Counted from the first letter of the stretch, positions 26,853-34,526 are shown. The stretch: 64,000 nucleotides of DNA from DATFFO01 sp963772815 (GCA_963772815.1 CAVYYV010000005.1:434001-498000); one strand, 5' to 3'. Notes: generated by a model from the letters alone, not told the origin. Numbers and translations are program-made.

Positions 26853-27245
26853 CTAAGGCCTAGACAGTGTCGCCTCAACGCGCCACCCTGTGGACTGGTC
26901 CTCCGGAGTCCAGGCGATCACGACAAATCCTTCGTCCAGTTCGATTGTGACCACCGTCCGCCCTGGAAGGCCCATGTAGTCGGACGACCCGAAGCGCTCG
27001 GAGATTCGCCTTGCCATCTCGAAGGCGTCACCGTCGTACAGGTAGACCACGTGATCTCTCCCAACTTCGACGACGTCCAAGCCAGGTTCGTCACCGAAGA
27101 TGTCGAGCGCCCAGCCAGGAGGCTGCTCACCACCTTGATCTGCATTCTCTCGGTTCCGAGAACATGCAGAGCTGATCGCAATCAGAATGGCAATGGCGGT
27201 AAGAAATACAATATTCAGTCGGCTACGGCCAAAGCTGTTGCCCAT
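26853..27245 (-). CDS. Small putative lipoprotein, element cargo
   Basis: The 130-residue protein has a hydrophobic N-terminal helix (LNIVFLTAIAILIAISSAC) ending in a lipobox-like SSAC with cysteine 28, so it is probably lipid-anchored outside the membrane. The mature part is acidic and has no recognisable domain. Its start overlaps the 3' end of the secreted-protein gene by 23 bp, so the two are an operon. Composition is less GC-rich than the host genes, which fits transferred DNA. Confidence 0.65.
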   Translation of the reverse strand: MGNSFGRSRLNIVFLTAIAILIAISSACSRNRENADQGGEQPPGWALDIFGDEPGLDVVEVGRDHVVYLYDGDAFEMARRISERFGSSDYMGLPGRTVVTIELDEGFVVIAWTPEDQSTGWRVEATLSRP

Positions 27246-28398
27246 TCTGCGTTATGCCACCGTTGCTTCCTCGTGCGGTCTCACGCTCGTCGATGGTGTA
27301 TTCGATGGACGGGTTTGGCGAGCGGAGATTCGTGTTCCCGCTCGGAGGCACACCGCAAGTGTTGTCTACATAGATGCCTGTACCACGTGAGAATGTGTAG
27401 GGACCGCCTGAACCGTCGCGGTACTGAATCAAATATGAATGTGTGCCCCAGAAGTCGGTATCGCAGGGGTCGGGTTCAATGATCTCCGCGAAGTAGTACG
27501 CCTCTGAGATCGTGTCGGCGTTCACACAGTACGTGCCGACCTGCACCTCGGCCGTACCGGCTGTTAGGTCCTTAACTGCTAGAAGCCACCCGTAGTTGCC
27601 CGAACCGCTGCATGAAACTCGCCACACTCGCAAGCGATACCAGTGCTGCTCGGCGAGATTGAGATACTTTTGCTTTGGAGAGCCGGGCAGCGGATCCCCG
27701 TTGAGGGGATGATCAGGCCCGTAGTAGCCACTCCAGTCTACGTACCACTTGTTCTTCTGACCGCTGCCACCAAGGGCAAGACCACCGTGGATCCCATACT
27801 CATTCTCCGCGAGATTGTCGCCGAGTTCTACGGTGATAGGGACGAACCACGTGTAGCCGGAAGACTTCCGGACGCCGCCTGAGCATGTCTCCGGGTCAGT
27901 ACAGCCACGCGTAGCTATCCATACGAAGTGGTCAACGTTGTAGACGGGCTCGACGTTATTGGTGAAGTCGGCAGGCGCGACCAGGTCGGTCTGATACTTG
28001 TTCGTCGCTTGGATGGCAGCAGCGTCGCCGACCAACCTCTGATCGACTTGGCCGTCAGCTACCCGAACCTCGACCAGCTGGCCGTCGACTGGAATCCGGA
28101 ACACTCTGAAATCAGGTTGACCTGCGAAGTGCTCTGATGGAGCGGGTTTGGGTCGGAGGCCCTCGGGCAAGTCCTCGGGATAGAAGGGTGGCACCGGATT
28201 CTCCATCGACGTGCCGCCCCTGTCTGGTGGCAACTCCGGAGCCCCGGAGTCGGATGTCGACTCTCCAGGGATTGTCGTTGGCACTGTGACATCGGCCTCG
28301 GCCTTGGTAGCTCCAGCCAGCGCTGCTGCGAGCATTGTGACCGCGGCGGCCATGACGAGCGTCAGAGTGGACCAGAAACCCCCACTTACGCGTCTCAT
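27223..28398 (-). CDS. Large secreted protein of unknown function, element cargo
   Basis: The 391-residue exported protein has a signal peptide (WSTLTLVMAAAVTMLAAALAG, about residues 10-30, cleaved near ATKAEA). A Pro/Ser-rich stretch follows, then a beta-rich extracellular part with aromatic and paired cysteines (RGCTDPETCSGG, CNG-like CSGSGNYGW, NTCGVPP). No catalytic motif is visible; a carbohydrate- or surface-binding role is only a guess. I chose ATG 28398 because GGAGGAG precedes it closely. The lipoprotein gene overlaps its 3' end. Confidence 0.65.
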   Translation of the reverse strand: MRRVSGGFWSTLTLVMAAAVTMLAAALAGATKAEADVTVPTTIPGESTSDSGAPELPPDRGGTSMENPVPPFYPEDLPEGLRPKPAPSEHFAGQPDFRVFRIPVDGQLVEVRVADGQVDQRLVGDAAAIQATNKYQTDLVAPADFTNNVEPVYNVDHFVWIATRGCTDPETCSGGVRKSSGYTWFVPITVELGDNLAENEYGIHGGLALGGSGQKNKWYVDWSGYYGPDHPLNGDPLPGSPKQKYLNLAEQHWYRLRVWRVSCSGSGNYGWLLAVKDLTAGTAEVQVGTYCVNADTISEAYYFAEIIEPDPCDTDFWGTHSYLIQYRDGSGGPYTFSRGTGIYVDNTCGVPPSGNTNLRSPNPSIEYTIDERETARGSNGGITQNGQQLWP

Positions 28399-28509
28399 CT
28401 CTCCTCCATCCACTCCCAGACCGACCTGATCGAAACGGTATCCATTTCACAGTTGGCCGTCAATAGCCAAAGCTCTCTGGGAGTTATCGCCAAAGGCAGA
28501 GCCCCACTC

Positions 28510-28608
28510 CATCGCGCGTTCATCGCGCGTCCGCAGACATTCACACCAGTCCGCACGGGTCGCCGTAACGCCCTGACCTGGAGTTTTCGTCCGCATCGGT
28601 CCGCCCCA
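28510..28608 (+). repeat. Flank repeat A, copy 1 (inside the element)
   Basis: A 99-bp unit about 85% identical to 29422-29520. It opens with two CATCGCGCGT copies 11 bp apart (28510-28519, 28521-28530), as at the left end of the element. It is probably the right-end integrase-binding region. Confidence 0.7.
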
Positions 28609-28624
28609 ATCCATGCCGGGAGAC

Positions 28625-28643
28625 TTCGGGACGCTGAGGTCGT
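28625..28643 (+). repeat. attR core repeat, with orphan tRNA-Pro 3' half
   Basis: TTCGGGACGCTGAGGTCGT, identical to 18784-18802. It continues as a self-consistent T-arm (CGGTTCGAATCCG) and acceptor strand CGTCCCG to 28665, with no 5' tRNA half before it. The T-arm differs from that of the intact tRNA by paired changes. Confidence 0.85.
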
Positions 28644-28676
28644 CGGTTCGAATCCGACCGTCCCGACTCAGAGAAA

Positions 28677-28710
28677 CACCAGAGGCCGCTCTCCGGAGCG
28701 GCCTCTGGTG
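28677..28710 (+). terminator. Strong stem-loop after the orphan tRNA half
   Basis: CACCAGAGGCCGCTC pairs perfectly with GAGCGGCCTCTGGTG around TCCG. It is the counterpart of the hairpin after tRNA-Pro and was probably the tRNA's terminator before insertion. The T tract is weak. Confidence 0.6.
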
Positions 28711-28729
28711 TGTGGGGTCGGTTCCGTCT

Positions 28730-28759
28730 CGCGTCTGACGTCCGTCAAGCCAGGCGGAC
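28730..28759 (+). repeat. Flank repeat B, copy 1
   Basis: A 30-bp unit (CGCGTCTGACGTCCGTCAAG then CCAGGCGGAC) that matches 29524-29553 at 29 of 30 positions. The two copies bracket the toxin-antitoxin-like pair. Confidence 0.75.
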
Positions 28760-28841
28760 AGACTTCTCGGATTGGCTTGTCAAAACAAAGACCGGCATTC
28801 CAGGAGTCCTGTTCCATCCCCAGCTATTACGTATTACGATA

Positions 28842-29114
28842 TTGGCGGATGTGGAGATCCATCGGTCGGCTCGCAAGCACGGCGTCTCGGATGCCCCCAT
28901 TCTCCACGCTCTGGACCATGCGCTCACCGTCATCGATTTCGACCCTGACGCCGACCCTCCGAAGGTCCTTGCGATCGGACCCGACCACGCCGGCAATCTC
29001 CTTGAGATCATCTGGCTCGAGCTCGCCGAAGACGTCAGTCTCGTGATCCACGCCATGCCGCTCCGCCCGGCCTTCTACGACCTACTCCCGCAAACCAGGG
29101 CGGACATGCCATGA
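28842..29114 (+). CDS. Small toxin-like protein of a two-gene module
   Basis: About 90 residues beginning LADVEIHRSARKHGVSDAPI, followed by KVLAIGPDHAGNLLEIIWLE and VIHAMPLRPAFYDLLP. The compact alpha/beta form and the overlapping ribbon-helix-helix gene suggest a BrnT/RelE-like ribonuclease toxin; the family assignment is inference. The start is uncertain: TTG 28842 or GTG 28851, both just after a TACGAT -10-like box (28834-28839). It lies outside attR, between repeats B1 and A2. Confidence 0.65.
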   Translation: MADVEIHRSARKHGVSDAPILHALDHALTVIDFDPDADPPKVLAIGPDHAGNLLEIIWLELAEDVSLVIHAMPLRPAFYDLLPQTRADMP

Positions 29115-29392
29115 CCGAGCCGAAGACTCATCGCACCCGCAGCGGTCGCACGCTGACCGACGAAGAGATCGACGCCCTCTCCAACCAGGTCGCCGAGACC
29201 GATTACGACGTCGAAGCCCTCAAGACCCGACGTCGGGGCCGACCCTCGATGGGATCGGGTCCGGCCGACGTCGTGCCGGTACGTATCGACCCCGAGTTGC
29301 GGGCCGCGATCGAAGCGCGCGCCGAAGCCGAGCACACCACCACCAGCGAGATCATCCGCGAGGCGATTCGCAGATTTCTAGAAGTCGCCTGA
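29111..29392 (+). CDS. Ribbon-helix-helix (CopG-like) antitoxin
   Basis: The 93-residue protein has a C-terminal ribbon-helix-helix domain (VPVRIDPELRAAIEARAE, then TTSEIIREAIRRFLE) that would bind DNA as a dimer, and an N-terminal tail (RSGRTLTDEEIDALSNQVAE) that likely holds the partner. It overlaps the upstream toxin-like gene as ATGA. The order toxin then antitoxin is that of BrnTA-type modules. Confidence 0.75.
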   Translation: MTEPKTHRTRSGRTLTDEEIDALSNQVAETDYDVEALKTRRRGRPSMGSGPADVVPVRIDPELRAAIEARAEAEHTTTSEIIREAIRRFLEVA

Positions 29393-29421
29393 CCGAAGAC
29401 AGTCCCGTTCGACTCGCCGTG

Positions 29422-29520
29422 CATCGCTGGTCCATCGCGCGTCCGCACACATTCACGTCAGTCCGGACGCGTCGCCCTAACGGCCCTACCTGGCGTTTTC
29501 GTCCGCACCGGTCCGCCCCA
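29422..29520 (+). repeat. Flank repeat A, copy 2 (outside the element)
   Basis: A 99-bp unit about 85% identical to 28510-28608. The first decamer is degraded (CATCGCTGGT) but the 11-bp spacing to CATCGCGCGT is kept. Repeat B follows almost directly, without the tRNA half found after copy 1. Confidence 0.7.
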
Positions 29521-29523
29521 TCG

Positions 29524-29553
29524 CGCGTCTGACATCCGTCAAGCCAGGCGGAC
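29524..29553 (+). repeat. Flank repeat B, copy 2
   Basis: A 30-bp unit differing from 28730-28759 at one base. It ends exactly at the stop codon of the nucleotidyltransferase gene. Confidence 0.75.
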
Positions 29554-30137
29554 TACGAATCAGCCCGGAGGACAGCCATGCTCCCCAACAGGTCCCGTCC
29601 ACGGTCGAAGCCTCGCTGGGAGATCAGGTCCACCGCCACCCGCGCCTCCTCCCAGTCGGGCTCGGTTGCGACAGCGGCCAGATGACGAAGGTCGTCGGCG
29701 TCGTTCGGCCGCGTCCGGTCGTCCCGAGCAAGGAGCTTCAGAGCGATGAGGTGTCCCACGCACGCAACAGGCGCCACGAGATCGTCTGTGACCGCAATCC
29801 GCTCCGCCCGCCGTGCGATCTCGTCTTCGATGCCCGAAGAGGCAAACAGCAGGTCGATGAGGACCGGACCCTCGCTGCCGGTAAGCCTGGTCGTGGAAAG
29901 ACGCCCGGTCGGTTCGTGGACGGTAGCGGCTACAGCCGAATAGCCGTTGGTACCGAACTCTCCCACCACCTGTTCGGCGACGCCGTCGTCGGTAACGGCC
30001 ACGACGACGTCGACATCTCGGGTCAGCCGGGGTTCGACATACACCGACACGGCCAGCCCACCAACGACAGCGTAGGGAAGACCAAGCCGATCCAGTAACG
30101 ACAGAGCAGCCCGAAGAGCTGATTCGATGGAAGTCAC
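29553..30137 (-). CDS. Nucleotidyltransferase-fold protein (possible toxin)
   Basis: The 194-residue protein has a nucleotidyltransferase core, YAVVGGLAVSVYVEPRLTRD, followed by VDVVVAV supplying the metal-binding aspartates, and IDLLFASSGIEDEI and LIALKLLARDD later. It resembles AbiEii/MenT-like nucleotidyltransferases. I chose GTG 30137 because it overlaps the upstream small gene as GTGA; the longer frame would run antisense-free but out of context. The pair with the small helical protein may be a toxin-antitoxin system, but this is inference. Confidence 0.75.
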   Translation of the reverse strand: MTSIESALRAALSLLDRLGLPYAVVGGLAVSVYVEPRLTRDVDVVVAVTDDGVAEQVVGEFGTNGYSAVAATVHEPTGRLSTTRLTGSEGPVLIDLLFASSGIEDEIARRAERIAVTDDLVAPVACVGHLIALKLLARDDRTRPNDADDLRHLAAVATEPDWEEARVAVDLISQRGFDRGRDLLGSMAVLRADS

Positions 30138-30334
30138 CGCTGAGGCGGCCACGGGACCGGAATCCCGTCGCTGTCTCCGTGGGGAGCCCGTGATTGATCC
30201 GCCGCCCAAGCCCCCACCGCCTCATCGACCTGGGATTCCTCGGCGTGAGGATGCAGGCGCCTGTAGCGCGCCGCAACCATGTCGCAGGCGAATTCATACA
30301 ACTCGAAGACCGTTTCGAGTCCCGTCTGAGCCAT
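30134..30334 (-). CDS. Small helical partner of the nucleotidyltransferase
   Basis: A 66-residue protein, MAQTGLETVFELYEFACDMV then RYRRLHPHAEESQVDEAVGA, with a proline-rich tail. I know it only as a type of small gene placed directly upstream of nucleotidyltransferases. The GTGA overlap argues for coupled expression. It could be the antitoxin; nothing in the sequence proves it. Confidence 0.6.
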   Translation of the reverse strand: MAQTGLETVFELYEFACDMVAARYRRLHPHAEESQVDEAVGAWAADQSRAPHGDSDGIPVPWPPQR

Positions 30335-30404
30335 GGCGCGATTTTACCGTCGCAAGGCTCCACGCCGGGGACGGGCTTCGATGCCCCACTACCCGCGAGA
30401 GTTC

Positions 30405-30639
30405 TCAGCCGTCCAGCAATCCCCCCAGCTCGGCCCGGAGAGGCTCGGCGCCGAGGCCGTCGGCGGTGGCCGGAGCAGAATCTGCGGCCGCCCGGATCTC
30501 GGCATCGATCTCGGGCACCGAGCGACCCGTTCGGGCCCTGACCAGTGCTTCGGATCGGGGTCGTTGAGTCCGGAGCCGCCGCGCCACCCGAGCAGGCCGC
30601 CACCATCGCCATCACCACTGCCGCTACCGGCAGACGCAC
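30405..30639 (-). pseudogene. Small lipoprotein, probable frameshift
   Basis: GTG 30639 opens VRLPVAAVVMAMVAACSGG, a lipoprotein signal with lipobox cysteine 16. About 28 codons in, the frame is lost near 30555; another frame continues with SEALVRARTGRSVPEIDAEI to a stop at 30405. Joined, they form a lipoprotein of about 78 residues. One indel, or two unrelated fragments, would explain the data. The function is unknown. Confidence 0.4.
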
Positions 30640-30799
30640 CTCGTCACCCAACTCTGAGGCCCATGGCGGAGGTTCGGTTCCGACTTGTAGGCTCCCCATC
30701 CGTTCTGATCAAGAAAGGAGCGCGCCGAATCGGTGGATTCATTCCGGCCCCCGGCGACTCGCACATTTGGTAGGGCGCCCCGACGACGATCATGGGCTC

Positions 30800-31627
30800 G
30801 TGAAACGTAACCTCTGGTCTCGGGGCCTGACATCGAGCCTGCTCCTCGTCGCCCTGCTGTTGGGAGGGTGCGGAGGCGGAACCGGCGCCGGTACCGCACC
30901 ACGTCCGTTCTCCGAGGTCCAGGCCTCCGACTTGTCTTTCGAGGCTGATGCGACCTTTCCGGGCAGAGGCATCTTTCACGTCACCACGACCGAGCCCATG
31001 ATCTGTGCCATCGTGTGGGGGGAGGACGAGAGCTTCGGCAATTTCAACAACTCGCTCGCCATGAACGGCACGGGGATCGTCCAGCACGACGTCTTCCTCC
31101 CCGGCGCCGCACCAGGCGTCACCTACAAGTTCGTGGTCGAGGGCACAACAGCCGACGGAACCCTGTACCGCTCGGATGTGGGCACCTTCGTGATCCCCGA
31201 GAGCGCCACCACCTCCGCCCCCCAGGACACTCGCCCCGATCTCGCCCTCGGTGCCAAGGTCACGCAGGTCAGCTCGGAGTTCAACTCTTCCTATTCGGCG
31301 GACAACGCCATCGACGGTGACCTGAACACGGAGTGGTCCTCGGCGGGAGACGGCAACTCCGCCTCGATCACCATCGACTTGGGCACTCCGGCCCAGGTGA
31401 GCGGATTCGAGTTCATCACCAGATCGATGGCCGATGGAAGCGCCGTCACAAAGACCTACGCAGTGACGGTCGACGGTGGCGACACGCTAGGGCCGTTCCC
31501 GGCCGGCAATCCCGCCGATCCGCAGGCGGCCGACGCGAACACCACGGGGCAGATGTTCACCTTCCAGGTCGACACCTCCTCCGGTGGCAACACCGGTGCC
31601 CTGGAGATACGAATCCTCGGGCAGTAA
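30800..31627 (+). CDS. Lipoprotein with F5/8 type C (discoidin) domain
   Basis: The 275-residue exported protein has a lipoprotein signal (LLLVALLLGGC, lipid cysteine near residue 22) and a fibronectin-like middle (FHVTTTEPMICAIVWGED to GTFVIPE). The C-terminal discoidin/CBM32-like domain begins LALGAKVTQVSSEFNSSYSA, followed by AIDGDLNTEWSS. Such domains bind sugars or surfaces. GTG 30800 is chosen because it directly precedes the signal peptide. It is monocistronic. Confidence 0.78.
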   Translation: MKRNLWSRGLTSSLLLVALLLGGCGGGTGAGTAPRPFSEVQASDLSFEADATFPGRGIFHVTTTEPMICAIVWGEDESFGNFNNSLAMNGTGIVQHDVFLPGAAPGVTYKFVVEGTTADGTLYRSDVGTFVIPESATTSAPQDTRPDLALGAKVTQVSSEFNSSYSADNAIDGDLNTEWSSAGDGNSASITIDLGTPAQVSGFEFITRSMADGSAVTKTYAVTVDGGDTLGPFPAGNPADPQAADANTTGQMFTFQVDTSSGGNTGALEIRILGQ

Positions 31628-31725
31628 GCGCCACAGCTGCTCAAAAGCCAGACGCTCGGCTCCTTTTGCGTGCATGACCAAGCACGATCCGTCTAAATTC
31701 CCCACGGGCTACAAGAGGAGAGTAC

Positions 31726-32178
31726 ATGGAACGAGTGTTGCTGGTGATCCATATCGTGTCGGTCATCGCCTGGTTCGGGGGCGGGCTGGCGTCGGTGTTC
31801 ATAGAGTCCCGCATGGTTAGAACCGGAGGATCCACCGCGGTGGCCTTCCTCCAGGCCAACGAGGCAATGGGCAAGGCCTACTTCCCGGTCGCTGCCGTCC
31901 TCACCCTGCTGTCAGGCATCGGTCTGGTCCTGACCAGCGACGAGACCTATGGGTTCGGCAGCTGGTTCGTCATGCTGGGCATCCTGATCTTCCTGATCAG
32001 CGCCATCGGCAACTCGACCTACGCCGGTCGGCGAGACACCGCCGCCATGACCGCCTTCGAATCGGGTGACGACGCCGGCGGCAGAGCGGCGGTGGCATCC
32101 AAGTCGTGGTTCATCGCCGCCGAGCTGACCCTGCTGGCATTGACGGTCATCGCCATGATCTACCGCTGGGGCGCTTGA
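31726..32178 (+). CDS. DUF2269 family membrane protein
   Basis: The 150-residue protein has four membrane helices and matches DUF2269: the N-terminal LLVIHIVSVIAWFGGGLASV, with a histidine-tryptophan pair in helix 1, AYFPVAAVLTLLSGIGLVL, and a final helix LTLLALTVIAMIYRW. AGAGGAGAG gives a clear ribosome site. Function unknown; the helical pattern resembles small heme or redox membrane proteins. Confidence 0.78.
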   Translation: MERVLLVIHIVSVIAWFGGGLASVFIESRMVRTGGSTAVAFLQANEAMGKAYFPVAAVLTLLSGIGLVLTSDETYGFGSWFVMLGILIFLISAIGNSTYAGRRDTAAMTAFESGDDAGGRAAVASKSWFIAAELTLLALTVIAMIYRWGA

Positions 32179-32190
32179 GCAGCCCGGAGC

Positions 32191-33201
32191 TCAGAGCCGC
32201 TCGGCGATCTGAATCGCGTTGAGGGCGGCACCCTTGCGCAGGTTGTCGCCTACCACCCACAAGTTGATGCCCCCCGGCTCCCCTAGCGTTTCTCGCACCC
32301 GTCCGATCAGGACCTCGTCCCGGCCGGCGGCGTCGAGAGGGGTCGGAACCGAGTCAGCCCACAGTTCACCGCCGGGTGCAACCGACAGGATCTCCCGCGC
32401 CTCGTCGAGGTCCACGGGACGATCGAAGCGCAAGGTGGCGGCGATTCCGTGGCCGGTCACGGCCGGAACTCTCACACAGGTGGGCTCCACGGCCAGGTAG
32501 GGGGCGTCGAGGATCCTCCGGCTCTCGTTGACCAGCTTCCACTCTTCGTCCGTGTAACCCTGCTCGGTCTCCGAGCCCGCATAGGGCAGGGCGTTGAAGG
32601 CGATCGGGCTGACGTAGACGTCGGAGCCCGGATCCGACCAGCCACCCATCTGAAGAGCCTGAGGATCCTCGAGCAGAGCTCGGGTCTGGCGCAGCATCTC
32701 CTCGATGCCCTTGCGACCTGAACCCGACACCGCCTGGTACGAGCAGGTCACCATCGAGCGCAGACCTGCGGCGCGATGCAGGGGGCCAACCGCCACCATC
32801 AGCGCCATGGTCGTGCAGTTGGGGTTGGCGACGATCCCTTCGTGGTGTGCCAGGTGATGGTCGTTGACGTCGGCCACGACGAGAGGGATGTCCGGATCAG
32901 AGCGAAAGGCGGAGGAATTATCCACGACTACCGCACCGGCGGCCGCGAAGCGGGGAGCGTGCTCACGGGATCGTGTTGCTCCGGCCGAGAAGAGCGCTAT
33001 GTCGATGCCGGTCGGATCGGACGTGGCCAGATCTTCGACTTCGACCTCGCCCCAGCGAGTCTCGATCCTCGACCCGGCCGACCGGCTCGACGCCAGCAAC
33101 CGCAGATCCGCCAGGGGGAATTGACGCTCCTCGAGGATGGCCTGCATGGTTCGGCCCACCAGGCCCGTGGCACCGACCACGGCTACGACGCTATCGCTCA
33201 T
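32191..33201 (-). CDS. asd: Aspartate-semialdehyde dehydrogenase
   Basis: The 336-residue enzyme reduces aspartyl-phosphate to aspartate semialdehyde for Lys, Met, Thr and cell-wall diaminopimelate. Visible are the NADP-binding VVGATGLVGRTM, the active cysteine in ANPNCTTMALM, and YQAVSGSGRKG. The start ATG 33201 opens the Rossmann domain and overlaps the lysC stop by 11 bp, so the two enzymes of this step are one operon. Confidence 0.95.
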   Translation of the reverse strand: MSDSVVAVVGATGLVGRTMQAILEERQFPLADLRLLASSRSAGSRIETRWGEVEVEDLATSDPTGIDIALFSAGATRSREHAPRFAAAGAVVVDNSSAFRSDPDIPLVVADVNDHHLAHHEGIVANPNCTTMALMVAVGPLHRAAGLRSMVTCSYQAVSGSGRKGIEEMLRQTRALLEDPQALQMGGWSDPGSDVYVSPIAFNALPYAGSETEQGYTDEEWKLVNESRRILDAPYLAVEPTCVRVPAVTGHGIAATLRFDRPVDLDEAREILSVAPGGELWADSVPTPLDAAGRDEVLIGRVRETLGEPGGINLWVVGDNLRKGAALNAIQIAERL

Positions 33202-34420
33202 TTGACCCCTCCTTCTCAAGTTCGAAGGCGTCGTGTAGTACCCGCACGGCCTCCTCGACCTGCTCGGCCCGGACCACACACGAGATGCGAATGGTCGAGG
33301 TCGAGATCATCTCTACGTTGATCCCGGCTCCGGCCAGGGCAGTGAAGACGGTGGCCGCCACGCCCGGATGGGACTTCATTCCCGCCCCCACCAGCGAAAC
33401 CTTCGCCACGTCCCGGTCCACGTCGACCTCCCCGGCCTCGAGCTCCTCCGCCACCTTCTCGGCGATGAGGCGCGCAGTGTCGGCCGTGCTGTTGGGAACC
33501 GTGAAGGAGATATCGGTGAACCCTTCGCTGGACACGTTCTGGACGATCATGTCGACATCGACGTCGTGCTCGGCCAGCGGCTTGAAGAGGCTGGCCGCCA
33601 CGCCGGGACGATCGGGCACGTGTCGCACCGTCACCTTGGCCTCCGAACGGTCGTGGGCGACGCCGGAGATGATGGCCTGTTCCATGGTGTGCTCCTTGAC
33701 CCAGGTGCCGGGCTCCTCGTTGAAAGAAGATCGAACGTGGATGGGTATGTTGTAACGACGACCGAACTCGACGGAGCGGGACATCAGAACCCCGGCCCCC
33801 GAGGCCGCCAATTCCAGCATCTCATCGAAAGAGACCTCGTCCAATTTCCGGGCATTGGGAACGATGCGGGGATCCGCCGTGTAGACCCCGTCGACGTCCG
33901 TGTAGATCTCGCAGGCGTCAGCGCCCAGGGCGGCGGCCAGGGCCACGGCGGTGGCGTCGCTTCCTCCCCGCCCCAGGGTCGTGACCTCCTTCCCTTGAGG
34001 GTCGACTCCCTGGAACCCGGCCACGATCACGACCTTGCCCTGAGCCAACGAGTCGCTCACCCGGGTCCCCCGAATCGCCTGGATCTTGGCGGCCCCATGA
34101 GCGGCGTCGGTGAGAATCCCCGCCTGAGAGCCGGTGAAGCTCACCGCACCCACCCCGCGTCCCTCGATCGCCATCGCCATGAGGGCCATCGAGATCCGCT
34201 CGCCGGCGGTGAGCAGCATGTCCATCTCCCGGGCCGGGGGATCGGGATTGACGGCAGCGGCCAGCTCGATGAGGGAATCGGTGGTATGGCCCATGGCCGA
34301 GACCACCACCACTACCTCGTTTCCGGCTCGACGGGCGGCCACGACGCGATCCGCCACGTGGCTGATCCGCTCCGGATCGGCCACCGAGGTCCCTCCGTAC
34401 TTCTGGACGACCAAGCTCAT
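33191..34420 (-). CDS. lysC: Aspartokinase
   Basis: The 409-residue enzyme phosphorylates aspartate, the first step of the aspartate family pathway. It shows the kinase motifs VVQKYGGTSVAD at the N-terminus and TTLGRGGSDATAVAL, and two C-terminal ACT regulatory domains (about 265-335 and 345-405), the site of lysine/threonine feedback. In many actinobacteria an internal start gives a separate ACT-only beta subunit; I did not identify one here. It is followed by asd. Confidence 0.95.
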   Translation of the reverse strand: MSLVVQKYGGTSVADPERISHVADRVVAARRAGNEVVVVVSAMGHTTDSLIELAAAVNPDPPAREMDMLLTAGERISMALMAMAIEGRGVGAVSFTGSQAGILTDAAHGAAKIQAIRGTRVSDSLAQGKVVIVAGFQGVDPQGKEVTTLGRGGSDATAVALAAALGADACEIYTDVDGVYTADPRIVPNARKLDEVSFDEMLELAASGAGVLMSRSVEFGRRYNIPIHVRSSFNEEPGTWVKEHTMEQAIISGVAHDRSEAKVTVRHVPDRPGVAASLFKPLAEHDVDVDMIVQNVSSEGFTDISFTVPNSTADTARLIAEKVAEELEAGEVDVDRDVAKVSLVGAGMKSHPGVAATVFTALAGAGINVEMISTSTIRISCVVRAEQVEEAVRVLHDAFELEKEGSNER

Positions 34421-34511
34421 CGTCCCCGCAACGTTAGGCGTCCCGTGAGCACAGACCAGACTTCGCGAGCCGATCGAAGGGGCGTCGTGGAGGGGAGGAG
34501 CGGGGAATCGT

Positions 34512-34517
34512 TACGAT
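34512..34517 (+). promoter_or_regulatory. Predicted -10 box for the cyclophilin gene
   Basis: TACGAT lies 9 nt before the ATG at 34527, with no Shine-Dalgarno sequence. Confidence 0.4.
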
Positions 34518-34526
34518 CACGCCTCC

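Larger units (their letters stand above)
18784..28643. mobile_element. Integrative element inserted in tRNA-Pro(CGG), about 9.8 kb
   Basis: The element is bounded by a 19-bp direct repeat, TTCGGGACGCTGAGGTCGT, at 18784-18802 and 28625-28643. The left copy is inside the intact tRNA-Pro; the right copy is followed by an orphan tRNA 3' half (to 28665). A tyrosine integrase and excisionase sit at the tRNA end, which is the classic arrangement. Cargo is a nucleotidyltransferase/HEPN pair, three insertion sequences, an interrupted SEC-C gene, a lipoprotein and a secreted protein. No conjugation, replication or phage structural genes are seen, so it is a non-self-transmissible or decayed element. 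Confidence 0.85.

Noticed and set aside
29560..30699. 379-codon minus frame over the nucleotidyltransferase pair
   Set aside because: After its lipoprotein-like start it becomes a shadow of the nucleotidyltransferase gene; only the first part was kept, as a possible frameshifted lipoprotein.
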